Positions 1 through 8,996 are shown, counted from the stretch's first letter. The stretch: 64,000 bases of DNA from CADEEN01 sp963816315 (GCA_963816315.1 CAWFJZ010000020.1:177326-241325), one strand, 5' to 3'. Translations and numbers: made by a program. Notes: generated from the sequence alone by a model not told the origin.

Positions 1-454
1 AGCCGAAGCCGGCCAACGACAGCGGCAGCGCGCTGTTGGTGCGGTTGTGGATGTCGAGCTTCTCGGTGATCGTCGAACGGCCGGCTGTGCCGCCTTTGAC
101 CGTATAGACCACGCCGCCGAGCACGTTGCCCGCCATCGGCCCGCCGGTGCCATGACCGAGCATCGGGCCTTGCGCATGGATCTGGTTGGCGTTGACATGC
201 GCGCCCGGGTGCAGGTGACCGATGTCGAGAAAGGTCGAAGGGCCGGACGGATAGACCAGGATGCGGCGGCCGTTGACCGTCCACTCGACCTTGCGCGGCA
301 ATTGCACCGGATCGCTCGGCTGGCCGAGGTTCGATCCGGTGTTGTCGATCGTGTAGGCGAGTTGCGCGTTGCCATCGCTGACGGTGATCGAATCGGCGTG
401 AACCGTCGTCACGCACAGCGGCATCAGCGCCATCGTCAGCAGCAGCGTTCGCAT
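1..454 (-). CDS. Secreted protein of unknown function (C-terminus beyond window edge)
   Basis: The reading frame is open from an ATG at 454 to the edge of the window, so only about 151 N-terminal residues are visible. It opens with a typical Sec signal peptide (MRTLLLTMALMPLCVTTVHA), then a region rich in Gly, Asn and Thr without Cys. A GGAG-like ribosome site lies just upstream of the ATG. I recognise no catalytic domain. The Gly/Asn-rich beta-type composition would fit a surface or PEP-CTERM-type exported protein, but the sorting tail that would decide this lies outside the window. The neighbouring genes give no functional hint. Confidence 0.6.
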   Translation of the reverse strand, partial: MRTLLLTMALMPLCVTTVHADSITVSDGNAQLAYTIDNTGSNLGQPSDPVQLPRKVEWTVNGRRILVYPSGPSTFLDIGHLHPGAHVNANQIHAQGPMLGHGTGGPMAGNVLGGVVYTVKGGTAGRSTITEKLDIHNRTNSALPLSLAGFG

Positions 455-527
455 CGTGGGCTCCTTGCGAGTCGAGGCAGGCGGCGATTGCACACCGCGT
501 GCCGCGACAGAGCCACCCCTAAAAGAA

Positions 528-1221
528 TCAGTCGCGCGACTTGCGGTACGGCTCTTCGAAGTCGAGGTAGTCGCGCTCGGCCAGCGCCTCGGCCACCCAA
601 GCCACCACGCCCGGTGTGGCCCACACGCGTTCGCTATACGCGCGCGCCGCGGCCGACAGCGGCAGCCCGTAGGTGCGGATACGCGCCACCACCGGCGCGT
701 AGTAGGCATCGGCGATGCCGAACTCGCCGAACAGGAACGGGCCGCCGCTCGTGGTCACTTGCTGCGACCAGATCGCATCGATGCGCGCCAGATCGTCGCG
801 CACCGCCGCTTGTTCGGCGCAACACGCGCGCACCGACCTCGGGCAACGAGGCTTCGATGTTCATCGGGCAGTGGCTGCGCAGCGCGCCGAAGCCGGCATG
901 CATCTCGGCGCACAGGCTGCGCGCGCGTGCCCGCTGCAGCGTGTCGCGCGGCCACAGCGCGAGCTGAGGATGGTGGTCGGCCAGCGCTTCGGCGATCGCC
1001 AGCGTGTCCCAGACCGCGAAGCCGTCGATCAGCAGCACCGGCACTTTCTTCGTCGGCGTGTAGCGCGCCAGCTCGCGGTAGAAGGTCGAGTCGGGCGAGT
1101 ACGTGAGCCTGTCGAAGCGCAGCTTGATCTCGTCGAATGGGATGCCGAATTGGCGCATCAGCACCCACGGCCGCATCGACCACGACGAATAGTTCTTGTT
1201 GCCGATCACCAGTTGCAGCAT
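528..1221 (-). CDS. Glutathione S-transferase family protein (frameshifted)
   Basis: The protein starts MLQLVIGNKNYSSWSMRPWV, the thioredoxin-fold N-terminus of soluble GSTs in which the SSWS segment carries the candidate catalytic Ser. It continues through the PVL substrate-cis-Pro segment (KKVPVLLIDG) and the AIAEALAD helix. Near 830-840 the frame breaks within a GCGCGCG run, and the alpha-helical C-terminal domain (GPFLFGEFGIADAYYAPVV, ending at 528) continues in another frame. Joined, the product is about 230 residues, normal for the family. It would conjugate or reduce with glutathione; its substrate cannot be told. It lies 72 bp downstream of uppP on the same strand. The break matches the one-extra-base pattern seen in many genes of this window. 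Confidence 0.75.
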
Positions 1222-1293
1222 GCGCGCCTCCAAAAACAGGAACGTGATGCTAGCCAAAGACCGCGCGTCAGTGATGCGCTTCGCGCATCGACG

Positions 1294-2152
1294 CTATGCG
1301 CGCCACGTCACCCAGCCGGTGTAGGAGGTCAGCAGCACGAGGCCGCCGAAGACGATGCGATACCACGCAAACGCGCTGAAGTCGTGGCTGGAGACGAAGC
1401 GGATCAGCCAGCGGATGCACAGCCAGGCGCTGAAAAACGCGAATACGGTGCCGACGGCGAACGCCGGCCAGTCGGAGAAAGACAAGGCATCGCGGTCCTT
1501 CCACACCGAGTACGCGCCGGCGCCGATCAGCGTCGGCACGGCCAGGAAGAAGCTGAACTCGGCCGCGGCCTTGCGCGAGAAGCCGAACACCATCGCGCCG
1601 ATGATCGTCGCGCCCGACCTGCTGGTGCCCGGGATCAGCGCCAGGCATTGCACGAGCCCGACCTTGAGGGCATCGATCGCGCTCATGTCATCGACGGTTT
1701 CGACGCGCGCATGACGTTGGCCTTCGAGATCGCGCTCGCCGTAGTAGGCACGGTGCCGGCGCTCGACCCATGAGAATGATGACGCCGCCGACGATGAAGG
1801 CCAGCGCCACCGGCACCGGGTGGAAGAGGTGCGTCTTGATGAGGCTGCCGAAGGCCAGACCGGCCACCACCGCCGGGCAGAACGCGATCAGCACATTGCG
1901 CGCGAAGCGTTGTGCGACCGGCTGGCTGGTGATGCCCGACAGCGTGTCTGCGAAGCGCCGCCGGTACTCGACGATCACGGCCAGCATCGCGCCGGTCTGG
2001 ATCGCGACTTCGAAGACCTTGACCATCGGCCCGGTGAAATCGAGCAGCGATGCGGCGAGGATCAAGTGCCCCGTGGACGAGATCGGCAGGAACTCGGTCA
2101 GGCCTTCGACGACGCCCATCACTGCGGCCTTGACCAACACCATCCACTCCAC
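1294..2152 (-). CDS. uppP: Undecaprenyl-diphosphatase UppP (BacA family; frameshifted)
   Basis: This membrane enzyme dephosphorylates undecaprenyl diphosphate, recycling the lipid carrier for peptidoglycan and other surface polymers. The N-terminal half shows the family signature EGLTEFLPISSTGHLIL and the C-terminal half PGTSRSGATIIG, the two motifs forming the active site, with multiple hydrophobic segments between and after. The frame breaks around 1771, where one extra base follows the codons for VIIL; deleting it restores WVERRHRAYYGERDLEG and joins the halves into about 285 residues, usual for BacA. Start ATG at 2152 gives MEWMVLVKAAVMGVVEG. The preceding DUF1439 gene on the same strand ends at 2198. 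Confidence 0.88.
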
Positions 2153-2197
2153 GGCCGCCCCTCGCTGCGCAAAGGCGCGGATGATACTCGAGCGACG

Positions 2198-2747
2198 TCA
2201 CTGCGTCGCTGCCCTGAATCGCAACTCGATGCCGCGCGCATGTGACGGCCACGTCGGCATTGTTCACGCCGAGTCGCGCCATCGTCTGCCGCCGCTCGTC
2301 GTTGACGCGGTAGATCACGAAGTCGTCGAGCACACGTTCGGCGAGCAGCGCACCCAACCGCGCGGCCTGGCCGGAGAGCGGCGTGCCGGCGAGTTCGAGC
2401 TTGATGTCTTCGACCTTGACGTTGGCCAGGCGCACCGTCGCATCGCTCGGCTCGAAGCGCAGGCTGTGGTCGAGGGCCAGGCTGCCGCGCAGCATGCGTC
2501 CGGACAGACGCTCGCTGGCCTGCAGGTCCATCGACGTCGCCAGGCGGTTGCGCTCGGGCACGAGCCTGACCAGCGGGTTGGTCAGGCTGACGTCGAACAC
2601 TTCCATCACGCGCTGCTGGCGCGGGAAGCGGCGCTCGACCAGCGACTGCACTTCGCCGGCCGACAGCGTGACGTGGCGCGGATCGAGGTTGGCGCAGGCG
2701 GCGAGCCAGGCCGCGGCGAGAGCGAAAACAATCCGTCGGCAGAACAT
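2198..2747 (-). CDS. DUF1439 lipoprotein (frameshifted near its end)
   Basis: An envelope lipoprotein of the DUF1439 (YceB-like) type, for which I know no firmly assigned function. It starts MFCRRIVFALAAAWLAACAN: a signal peptide with lipobox LAAC. It continues with beta-rich sequence containing SLTNPLVRLVPERNRLA and the amphipathic LSGQAARLGALLAERVL. In the frame as given there is no stop and the frame runs into uppP, creating a false 362-residue fusion. Removing one base near 2241 restores an ending ARGIELRFRAATQ and a TGA at 2198-2200, giving about 183 residues, the usual size. The gene is divergent from the AraC regulator that starts 45 bp away at 2792. Confidence 0.75.
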
Positions 2748-2791
2748 CGTCGTCTCCGTTCCTCGAACCATCCCTTTGGCATCATGCCTGG

Positions 2792-3378
2792 ATGAGCCAC
2801 CAGGACAGCCGCGCCGAGTACGCCGAGCGCATGCACCGCGTGCTGGCGCACATCGACGAACACATCGACCAAGCGCTCGACCTGCCGCGCCTGGCGCAGG
2901 TGGCGCACTTCTCGGCCTTTCATTTCCACCGCCTGTTCGCGGCCTGGATGGGCGAAACGCTCGGCGACTACCTGCGCCGGCGGCGCTTGGAAGTGGCTGC
3001 CATGCGCATGGTTGCGCAGCCGCGGCTGCCGGTGCTCAGCGTCGCGCTGTCGGTGGGCTGGGGCTCGGGCGAGGCCTTTGCGCGCGCCTTCAAGACGCGC
3101 TTCGGTTGTTCGCCGAGCCAGTGGCGGGCATTGAGCAAGAACGATCAGGCGCTGCGCAATCCGGGTCAGGCGGGGCTGCCGGCGCAGGCCGACGATGGGC
3201 TCTCCTCTCAATCCCCTTTGGAGACTCCGATGCAAGTTCAGTTGATCATTGGCTGGCCGGCAGCGGCCTGCAACTCGATGCGCGGCCCTGCTTCGAGTAC
3301 TACGCGCCGACTGCACGCTACGAGCCCGAGACGGGCCGCTTCGGTTGCGACATCGTCATCCCCGTGATGCCGCTCTGA
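2792..3378 (+). CDS. AraC-family regulator with most of its effector-binding domain missing
   Basis: The first ~110 residues are an intact AraC-type double helix-turn-helix (YAERMHRVLAHIDEHIDQAL, AHFSAFHFHRLFAAWMGETL, then the FARAFKTRFGCSPSQWR signature). AraC proteins with N-terminal HTH normally carry a ~150-residue GyrI-like effector domain. Here a linker leads to METPMQVQLI, the usual first strand of that domain. It is followed at about 3240-3247, in another frame, directly by the domain's very last part (RPCFEYYAPTARYEPETGRF, stop TGA 3376-3378). About 100 residues of the ligand pocket are therefore absent. In the frame as given, translation ends at 3367 after 191 aa. DNA binding may survive but ligand response should not. 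Confidence 0.75.
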
Positions 3379-3433
3379 TCCTGCGCAACATCGGCCACCG
3401 CCCGCGTTGACCCCGGCAGAGGCCGGCACTACA

Positions 3434-3455
3434 TTACTGACCCACTGGTCAGTAA
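3434..3455. promoter_or_regulatory. Perfect 9-bp inverted repeat, likely TetR autoregulatory operator
   Basis: The arms TTACTGACC and GGTCAGTAA are exact inverted copies separated by CACT, ending 5 bp before the ATG of the tetR gene at 3461. Size, symmetry and position are typical for operators of TetR repressors that control themselves. The divergent-side AraC gene ends upstream, so the likely targets are tetR and the downstream pcm-tolC genes. Binding is inferred from the sequence. Confidence 0.75.
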
Positions 3456-3460
3456 ACAAA

Positions 3461-4114
3461 ATGCCTGCCTCTGTCCCCTCGTCAACCTCCACGATCAGCC
3501 AACGTCAGCGGCGCAAGGACGCACGCCCTGCCGAGCTGCTCGACGCCGCGCTCGAACTCTTCGTCGAGAAGGGTTTCACCGCCGCGCGCGCCGAGGAAGT
3601 GGCGCAGCGCGCCGGCGTCTCCAAGGGCACGCTCTACCTCTACTACCCGAGCAAGGAAGAGCTGTTCAAGGCGGTGATCGTGCGCAACCTGACGTCGCGC
3701 ATCGCAGACACCGCGCAGCAGGTGCAGGCTTGGCAAGGCGAGATGGCGCCGCTGCTCGAGAGCCTGCTCGTGCAGTGGTGGCAGGAGACTTACGCCAGCC
3801 CCGCCTCGGGCGTGTTCAAGATTCTGATTTCGGAGATGCGCAACTTCCCCGAGATTGCCGAGTACTACGTGCAGCAGGTCATCGAGCCGGGCTCGGCGCT
3901 GATCGGCGGCATCATCGCGCGCGGCATCGGCAGCGGCGAGTTCCGCGCGGTCGATGTCGAAAGCACGGTGCACTCTCTTGTATTGCCGATGGTCATGTTG
4001 TGCGTGCACAAACATGGCCTGGCGGCGTGCACACCGCACCAGATCGACGGCCAGCGCTTCATTGCCGAGCATGTGGCGCTGGTCGTGCGCGGTCTGCGCA
4101 ACCGAGCCGCCTAG
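3461..4114 (+). CDS. TetR/AcrR family transcriptional regulator
   Basis: The N-terminal HTH is complete: ELLDAALELFVEKGF, AEEVAQRAGVSKGTLYLYY and PSKEELFKAVI. The C-terminal ligand domain resembles TetR_C regulators of efflux and envelope genes (ISEMRNFPEIAEYYVQQVIE). The ATG at 3461 was chosen because an upstream in-frame start at 3407 would place the operator-like palindrome inside the coding region. Length is 217 aa, normal for the family. It is followed after 31 bp by pcm and then tolC on the same strand. Association of this regulator type with an outer-membrane efflux channel suggests it senses a toxic compound or envelope cue; the ligand is unknown. Confidence 0.9.
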   Translation: MPASVPSSTSTISQRQRRKDARPAELLDAALELFVEKGFTAARAEEVAQRAGVSKGTLYLYYPSKEELFKAVIVRNLTSRIADTAQQVQAWQGEMAPLLESLLVQWWQETYASPASGVFKILISEMRNFPEIAEYYVQQVIEPGSALIGGIIARGIGSGEFRAVDVESTVHSLVLPMVMLCVHKHGLAACTPHQIDGQRFIAEHVALVVRGLRNRAA

Positions 4115-4145
4115 AATCCCGCCGACCCCGAAATCACGGCACGCC

Positions 4146-4799
4146 ATGAACGTCGAACAAGCCCGCTTCAACATGATCGAGCAGCAGATCCGCCCATGGG
4201 AAGTGCTCGACCAGGGTGTGCTGTCGCTGCTGGCCGTCGTGCAGCGCGAAGAATTCGTGCCTGCGGCCTGCCGCGCGCTGGCCTTCATCGACACCGAAGT
4301 GCCGCTGCCTGAAGGCCAGTGCATGCTCGCGCCGCGGGTCGAAGCGCGCCTGTTGCAGGAGTTGAAGTTGGCAGGTCACGAGCACGTGCTCGAAATCGGC
4401 GCCGGCTCGGGCTACATGGCCGCGCTGCTGGCGCATCAGGCGCAACGCGTGACGACGATGGAGATTCGCCCGACGCTGGCCGCGATGGCGCGCGCCAATC
4501 TGCAGCGTGCCGGCATCGGCAATGCGCAGGTCGTCGAGGCCGACGGCGCCAAGGGGCACGCGGCGCAAGCGCCGTTCGACGCCATCGTGCTCTCCGGTTC
4601 GGTGGCCGAGGTGCCGGCGGGCTTGCTGGCGCAGTTGAAGATCGGCGGCCGGTTGGTCGCCATCGTCGGCCAGGAGCCGGTGATGCGCGCGGTGCACATC
4701 AGCCGCGTCGCCGATCAGCAATACAAGCGCGTCGAGCTGTTCGACACCGTGGCGCCACGCTTGGACGGCTTCGGCGAACCGACGCGGTTTCACTTTTGA
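4146..4799 (+). CDS. pcm: Protein-L-isoaspartate O-methyltransferase-like protein
   Basis: A 217-residue SAM-dependent methyltransferase of the PCMT family that methylates isoaspartyl residues as a first step in protein repair. Visible motifs are the N-terminal MIEQQIRPW segment, the SAM-binding loop VLEIGAGSGYMAALLA, the following acidic residue in TTMEIRP, and the post-loop AILSG-like strand (FDAIVLSGSV). This short form lacking part of the canonical catalytic insert is common beside tolC in Burkholderiales, where its substrate is less certain than for Escherichia coli Pcm. ATG at 4146, 31 bp after tetR; tolC follows at 4897. Confidence 0.88.
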   Translation: MNVEQARFNMIEQQIRPWEVLDQGVLSLLAVVQREEFVPAACRALAFIDTEVPLPEGQCMLAPRVEARLLQELKLAGHEHVLEIGAGSGYMAALLAHQAQRVTTMEIRPTLAAMARANLQRAGIGNAQVVEADGAKGHAAQAPFDAIVLSGSVAEVPAGLLAQLKIGGRLVAIVGQEPVMRAVHISRVADQQYKRVELFDTVAPRLDGFGEPTRFHF

Positions 4800-4896
4800 T
4801 GCCTCGTTTCGCGCAGCCTGTCGCAAGGCCCTGGGCATGCGCCACGCTGCCCTCTACAACACACGCTGCCACACTTCGCCAGGAAAGCTGCACACC

Positions 4897-6210
4897 ATGA
4901 CCCGTCCCCTGCTCACCGCGCTGGCTCTGGCCTTGTTCGCTGCGCTGCCCGCGCGCGCGCAGAGCCTGCAAGAACTCTACGAGGCGGCGCGAACGTACGA
5001 CGCGACCTACCTGGCCGCGCGCGCGCTGGCGGACTCGGCGGTGTACCGGGCCGAGCAGGCCAAAGCGCTCGGCCGGCCCAGAGTCGGGCTGAGCGCTGTG
5101 GGTTCGCGCGCTGAAATCGATCCGCCGCAAACCTCGCGCAAAAATACGAACACGCTGCAGGCTGGATTGACCGGGGAGCAATGGCTGTTCAATCGCGCCA
5201 ATGCGGCTGACATGTCGAAAGCCGACAAAGCACTGGCGGTGGAGCAAGCCAACCTGCAGATTGCCGAGCAGGATCTGATCGTTCGCCTGGCGCAGAACTA
5301 CTTCGACGTGCTGGCCGCGCAAGACGCGCTGACCACCGCGCAGGCCAACAAGAAAGCCATCGGCGAGCAGCTCGCGTCGGCCAAGCGCAACTTCGAAGTC
5401 GGTACGGCGACGATCACCGACACGCGCGAAGCGCAGGCGCGCTTCGATCTGGCCACTGCGCAGGAGATCGCTGCCGACAACGACCTGCGCACCAAGAGCA
5501 TCGCGCTCGATCAGCTCGTCGGCCGCACCAATGTTCAACCGAAGCCGCTGGCTGCGCCGGTGGCACTGCCGGGCACCCAGCCGTCGTCGGTGGACGCATG
5601 GGTAAGCCTCGTCGATCAGGCGCCGTCGGTACGCAAAGCGCAACTCGGCTACGACATTGCGCAGCTCGACAACGACAGGGCCAAGGCCGACCACTTGCCG
5701 ACCGTCAAGCTCGAAGGCGGTCTTGACCGCACGCGCGCCACGGGCAGCTTCCCCGAGTTGCAGGGCAGCGCTGGCAACACCAACCGGGCCTCACTCGGCG
5801 TGCGACTCGCGGTGCCGTTGTATGAAGGCGGGAGACTCGACAACCGCGTCAGGGAAACCGTGTCGCTGCAGGAGCAGGCGCGCAACAACCTCGACGCTGC
5901 GCGCCGCGGCGTCGCCCAGAGCACGCGCCAGGTCTTCTTCGGCGTCGAGTCGGGTCAGGCGCAGGTCAAGGCGCTCGAAGCCGCCGAGTCGTCGAGCAAG
6001 CTCGCGCTCGAAGCCACGCAGCTCGGCTACCGCGTCGGCGTGCGCGTCAACCTCGACGTGCTCAACGCACAGACGCAACTCTTCACGACGCAGCGCGATC
6101 TGTCCCGCGCGCGCTACGACGTCGTCGTCAACAGCCTGCGCCTGCGCCAGGCTGCGGGCAACCTGCAGCCGGGCGATGTGTCTGCTGTCAACGCGTTGCT
6201 CGCCAAGTAA
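4897..6210 (+). CDS. tolC: TolC family outer membrane channel protein
   Basis: A 437-residue outer membrane efflux/type I secretion channel. It has a signal peptide ending ALPARAQ, then SLQELYEAARTYDATYLAARA, the classic TolC start. Two repeated OEP halves follow, with long heptad-rich helices (AQDALTTAQANKKAIGEQLA; ESGQAQVKALEAAESSSKLA) and the SLGVRLAVPLYEGG and YRVGVRVNLDVLNAQTQLF segments that mark the second half. The length matches the family. ATG at 4897 is preceded by AGGAAAG at a proper distance. It probably completes the tetR-pcm-tolC unit; no inner-membrane transporter lies beside it, so the partner pump is elsewhere. Confidence 0.95.
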   Translation: MTRPLLTALALALFAALPARAQSLQELYEAARTYDATYLAARALADSAVYRAEQAKALGRPRVGLSAVGSRAEIDPPQTSRKNTNTLQAGLTGEQWLFNRANAADMSKADKALAVEQANLQIAEQDLIVRLAQNYFDVLAAQDALTTAQANKKAIGEQLASAKRNFEVGTATITDTREAQARFDLATAQEIAADNDLRTKSIALDQLVGRTNVQPKPLAAPVALPGTQPSSVDAWVSLVDQAPSVRKAQLGYDIAQLDNDRAKADHLPTVKLEGGLDRTRATGSFPELQGSAGNTNRASLGVRLAVPLYEGGRLDNRVRETVSLQEQARNNLDAARRGVAQSTRQVFFGVESGQAQVKALEAAESSSKLALEATQLGYRVGVRVNLDVLNAQTQLFTTQRDLSRARYDVVVNSLRLRQAAGNLQPGDVSAVNALLAK

Positions 6211-6231
6211 GGCTCGGCAACCATCGGCGAC

Positions 6232-7989
6232 TCAGAACTGAGTGTCGGCTTCGAGCCGCGCTGCCGCTTTGCGCAAGTACATATCTCGGTCGGCGTGTTT
6301 GACCAACGCCTCGGCGTCGGCGGCGTCGCCCGGGTACACGGCCAAGCCGACCGAGCCGGTGAAGCGGACCGAACTCTTGCCCTGGCTGTCGGCCGAGGCT
6401 TCGCCGAGCGAGGCTTCGACCTTCGCGCGCACATGGTCGGCGGTGATGCGGTCGGGCAGATCGGGCAGCACGATGACGAACTCGTCGCCGGCGTAGCGAG
6501 CGACCAGGTCACCATCGCGCACGCAGGCGTTCAGGCGCGCTGCGACATCGACCAGCGCCTGGTTGCCGGCCTGGTGGCCGAGCTCGTCGTTGACGCGCTT
6601 GAAGCCGTCGAGGTCGATGAAGAGCACGCCGATGGCGCGCCGGATGGCGCCGACGCGGTGGCCGTGGATCAGCGTGTTCAAGCGCCGCGTCGCCGCTTCG
6701 CGATTCGCAAGACCCGTCAGCGCATCGGTGCGCAGCCGCGACTGCATCGACTCGAAGCCGCGCGCCAGGTCGCCGATCTCGTCGCGCCGCGACACGCCGA
6801 CGGGCGCGTCGAAATCGCCGTCGCCGATGCGGCGCGCGGCGTCGGTCAGCGCGCGCAGATCGCGCGCCACCCAGGCGTAGAACAACGCGCCGCCGATGAC
6901 CGCAATCAGCATCGCCAGCAGCGCCAACCACACCGTGCGCGTCAGGTTGCCGGCGATGCCGGCGGTGAAGTCGCGCTCGGGCACGCCGACGACGACGAGC
7001 CAATCGAGCCCGGCGGCGTCCTGCAGGCGGTCGAAGGCGATGTACACCGGCTGGCCGTCGTCGTCGATGAAGCTGCGCGTCTGCGGCAGCTTGGCCGCCG
7101 GCGCGGCGGCCAGCGCGCGCTGCATCTCGGCAAAGCCGGCGCGCACCAGCGGCTGCGTGCTCGCCGAGGCTTGCAAGCGCGTCATCGCGCCGTCGGCGCC
7201 GCGGGCGACGTTGGCACCGGCCGAGGCGGCGATCAGGTCGCCGCCGGGCTCGACGATGAAGGCAAACCCGTGCGCGGAGATCTGCAGCGCGGCAACGAAG
7301 TCGTTGAGCGCGCGCAGCGAGACGTTGGTGGCGACAACGCCCTGCACCTGCCCTTGCGGCGACAGCACCTTGCGCGCGCGCGTGGACACCAGCTCGTTGG
7401 TGCGAAAGTCGATATAGACCGAGGTCCAGGTGTGCGCATCGGCCGACTGGCCGGCCTTGTACCAGGGCCGCTCGCGCGGCTCGTACAGCCGCGTCTCTTC
7501 GGACAACAGGCGCTCGTCGCCGTCGATGCCGGCAAAGCGCGTGATGCGGCGCTGCTGCGCGGCCGTGGTCTTGAGCCGCACCTCGGCCTCGCGGTCCGAG
7601 AGCCGCTTCAAGCCGAAGAACTGGCCGCTGCGCGTGCCGTAATAGACGTAGTCGTTGGGGTCGGTGTGCAGCGAGGTGGCGATCCAGAAGCGGCGGCGCA
7701 GCGCCGACAACTCGCCCTCGATGGCATCGGGCATCGGCATGCCGTCGGGGAACGCCGCTTCGAGCACGGCGCGCGAGCCGACGACGTGGCGCTCGACGGC
7801 CTGGCCGATGCGGCCGCGTGTTTCGAGCAGCAGGCGTTTGGCCACCGCATCGACCGCGTCGCGGCCCGCGGTGTACGACAGCCAGCCGATCACCGCCGCC
7901 ACCGCGACGACGAGCGCGGCCGAAGGCAGGATCAGCATCTTGCGCAGCGACCAGGCGCTGCGCGGGGTGAGCATCGAAGGGTCGGTCAT
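6232..7989 (-). CDS. Membrane-bound diguanylate cyclase (dCache-HAMP-GGDEF)
   Basis: It makes cyclic di-GMP from GTP in response to a periplasmic signal. Layout of the 585-aa product: a first membrane segment near residues 20-40 (LILPSAALVVAVAAVIGWLS), a double-Cache sensor region (RPWYKAG and YIDFRTNELVSTRARKVL are typical), a second membrane segment (WLALLAMLIAVIGGALFYAW), a HAMP linker (RRIGDGDFDAPV) and a C-terminal GGDEF domain. The active-site loop is AGDEF (500-504), an accepted active variant, with an RDGD inhibitory I-site at 491-494, so product feedback is expected. An ATG at 7989 with GGAAAG upstream is preferred; ATG 8055 is an in-frame alternative. It is convergent with tolC. Confidence 0.93.
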   Translation of the reverse strand: MTDPSMLTPRSAWSLRKMLILPSAALVVAVAAVIGWLSYTAGRDAVDAVAKRLLLETRGRIGQAVERHVVGSRAVLEAAFPDGMPMPDAIEGELSALRRRFWIATSLHTDPNDYVYYGTRSGQFFGLKRLSDREAEVRLKTTAAQQRRITRFAGIDGDERLLSEETRLYEPRERPWYKAGQSADAHTWTSVYIDFRTNELVSTRARKVLSPQGQVQGVVATNVSLRALNDFVAALQISAHGFAFIVEPGGDLIAASAGANVARGADGAMTRLQASASTQPLVRAGFAEMQRALAAAPAAKLPQTRSFIDDDGQPVYIAFDRLQDAAGLDWLVVVGVPERDFTAGIAGNLTRTVWLALLAMLIAVIGGALFYAWVARDLRALTDAARRIGDGDFDAPVGVSRRDEIGDLARGFESMQSRLRTDALTGLANREAATRRLNTLIHGHRVGAIRRAIGVLFIDLDGFKRVNDELGHQAGNQALVDVAARLNACVRDGDLVARYAGDEFVIVLPDLPDRITADHVRAKVEASLGEASADSQGKSSVRFTGSVGLAVYPGDAADAEALVKHADRDMYLRKAAARLEADTQF

Positions 7990-8064
7990 TGCAGGCGACG
8001 GGCTTTCCGTGGGGCGGCGCAGTCTAGGGCCTGGCAGCGTGGTCGCAGCGCTCATCGTTCGGCC

Positions 8065-8196
8065 TCAACGCTGCGGCGTTGCTGCAGCCGTCTGCTGCGC
8101 CGTGCGCGCACCGGCCTGCGCCATCGCGCCGGCGCCGCGCGGGCCGAACGCGGCGGCCAGCGCGGCCACGACGAGGGTGAATGCAAAACGCTTCAT
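8065..8196 (-). CDS. Small secreted peptide, 43 aa
   Basis: A short frame starting MKRFAFTLVVAALAAAFG is a clear signal peptide, followed by an Ala/Gln/Thr-rich tail (AQAGARTAQQTAAATPQR) and a TGA at 8065-8067. A strong GGCGGAAAG ribosome site sits upstream of the ATG at 8196. It lies immediately before the diguanylate cyclase on the same strand, so it may be cotranscribed. No known family; function unknown. Confidence 0.5.
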   Translation of the reverse strand: MKRFAFTLVVAALAAAFGPRGAGAMAQAGARTAQQTAAATPQR

Positions 8197-8304
8197 GCTG
8201 TGTCTTTCCGCCTTTCGAGGGCGCTCGGCAACGAGGAGAGTCGCCAGGGATCACAGCGTAGGTTCGAAGGTCGCGCCGCACATCGGTCATTTGTTGGGGC
8301 GCAA

Positions 8305-8322
8305 CCTATACCCAGGTCGGGG
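8305..8322 (-). promoter_or_regulatory. Repeated promoter motif, copy 1 (CCTATACCCAGGTCGGGG)
   Basis: This 18-bp element matches 16 of 18 positions of a second copy at 9056-9073. It lies about 110 bp upstream of the small secreted peptide/diguanylate cyclase genes and just after the response regulator stop. The core TACCCRGGT is near-palindromic, as expected for a dimeric LuxR-type regulator. The link to the adjacent regulator is inferred. Confidence 0.45.
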
Positions 8323-8330
8323 ACGGCGCG

Positions 8331-8996
8331 TCAGGCGGGCGGCGGAACGATCTTGTGTTTGAGCGCTTTCAAGACCGCCTCGGTGCGGTTGTCCACGTGC
8401 AGTTTCGACAGGATGTTGGTGACGTGGAACTTCACCGTCGGCAGCGCCACCGCGAGTTCGGCGGCGATCTCCTGGTTGTTCATGCCGCGCGTCATCAGCG
8501 CCAGCAGCTCGCGCTCGCGCGGCGTCAGGTCGGCGCCGGGCGCGGGCTCGAGCGTGGCGGTGATCATCGCTTCGGCAACCTCGGGCGCGAACACACGGCG
8601 GCCGATGTGCGCGTTGCGGATCATCTGCGCCAGATCCGCCGCCGAGGCGTTCTTCAGCAGGTAGCCGCTGGCGCCGGCCGTCATCGCGCGCCGCACTTCG
8701 ACCGGCTCGCCCGAACTGGTGAGCATCAGGAACCTGGTGCTCGGCATCGTCGGGCGCAACTGGCTCATCGCCGAGATGCCGTCCAGGCGTGGCATCGAGA
8801 TGTCCATCAGCACCACGTCGGGCTGCAACACGGGAATCAGGGCCAGCGCTTCGCGGCCGTCCTCGGCCTCGCCGACGATCTCGAGATCGGGCTGCGCGCC
8901 GATCGCCGCAGCCAGGCCGGTGCGCACCATCGGGTGGTCATCGACGATGAAGACGCGGATCTTGAAGGCGGCCTGGGGCATCACGGTAGTTTGCAT
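8331..8996 (-). CDS. NarL/FixJ family response regulator
   Basis: A 221-residue two-domain regulator. The receiver has the acidic pair at residues 19-20 (VFIVDDHPMV), phospho-acceptor Asp65 (VVLMDISMPRLDG), a Thr/Ser switch (MLTSSG) and Lys in YLLKNA. The C-terminal LuxR-type HTH is complete (LTPRERELLALMTRGMNNQE, then PTVKFHVTNILSKLHVDNRT). It lies 86 bp after the sensor kinase gene on the same strand, which is its obvious partner. A repeated near-palindrome upstream of this gene and of the diguanylate cyclase unit suggests that it may control itself and c-di-GMP production. Confidence 0.95.
   Translation of the reverse strand: MQTTVMPQAAFKIRVFIVDDHPMVRTGLAAAIGAQPDLEIVGEAEDGREALALIPVLQPDVVLMDISMPRLDGISAMSQLRPTMPSTRFLMLTSSGEPVEVRRAMTAGASGYLLKNASAADLAQMIRNAHIGRRVFAPEVAEAMITATLEPAPGADLTPRERELLALMTRGMNNQEIAAELAVALPTVKFHVTNILSKLHVDNRTEAVLKALKHKIVPPPA

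Noticed and set aside
1683..2771. Apparent fusion of a DUF1439 lipoprotein with UppP
   Set aside because: Same cause: the true stop at 2198-2200 is restored by removing one base, and uppP has its own start at 2152.
6295..8664. Open plus-strand frame of about 790 codons
   Set aside because: Opposite the diguanylate cyclase and response regulator; low-complexity basic product and no family features.
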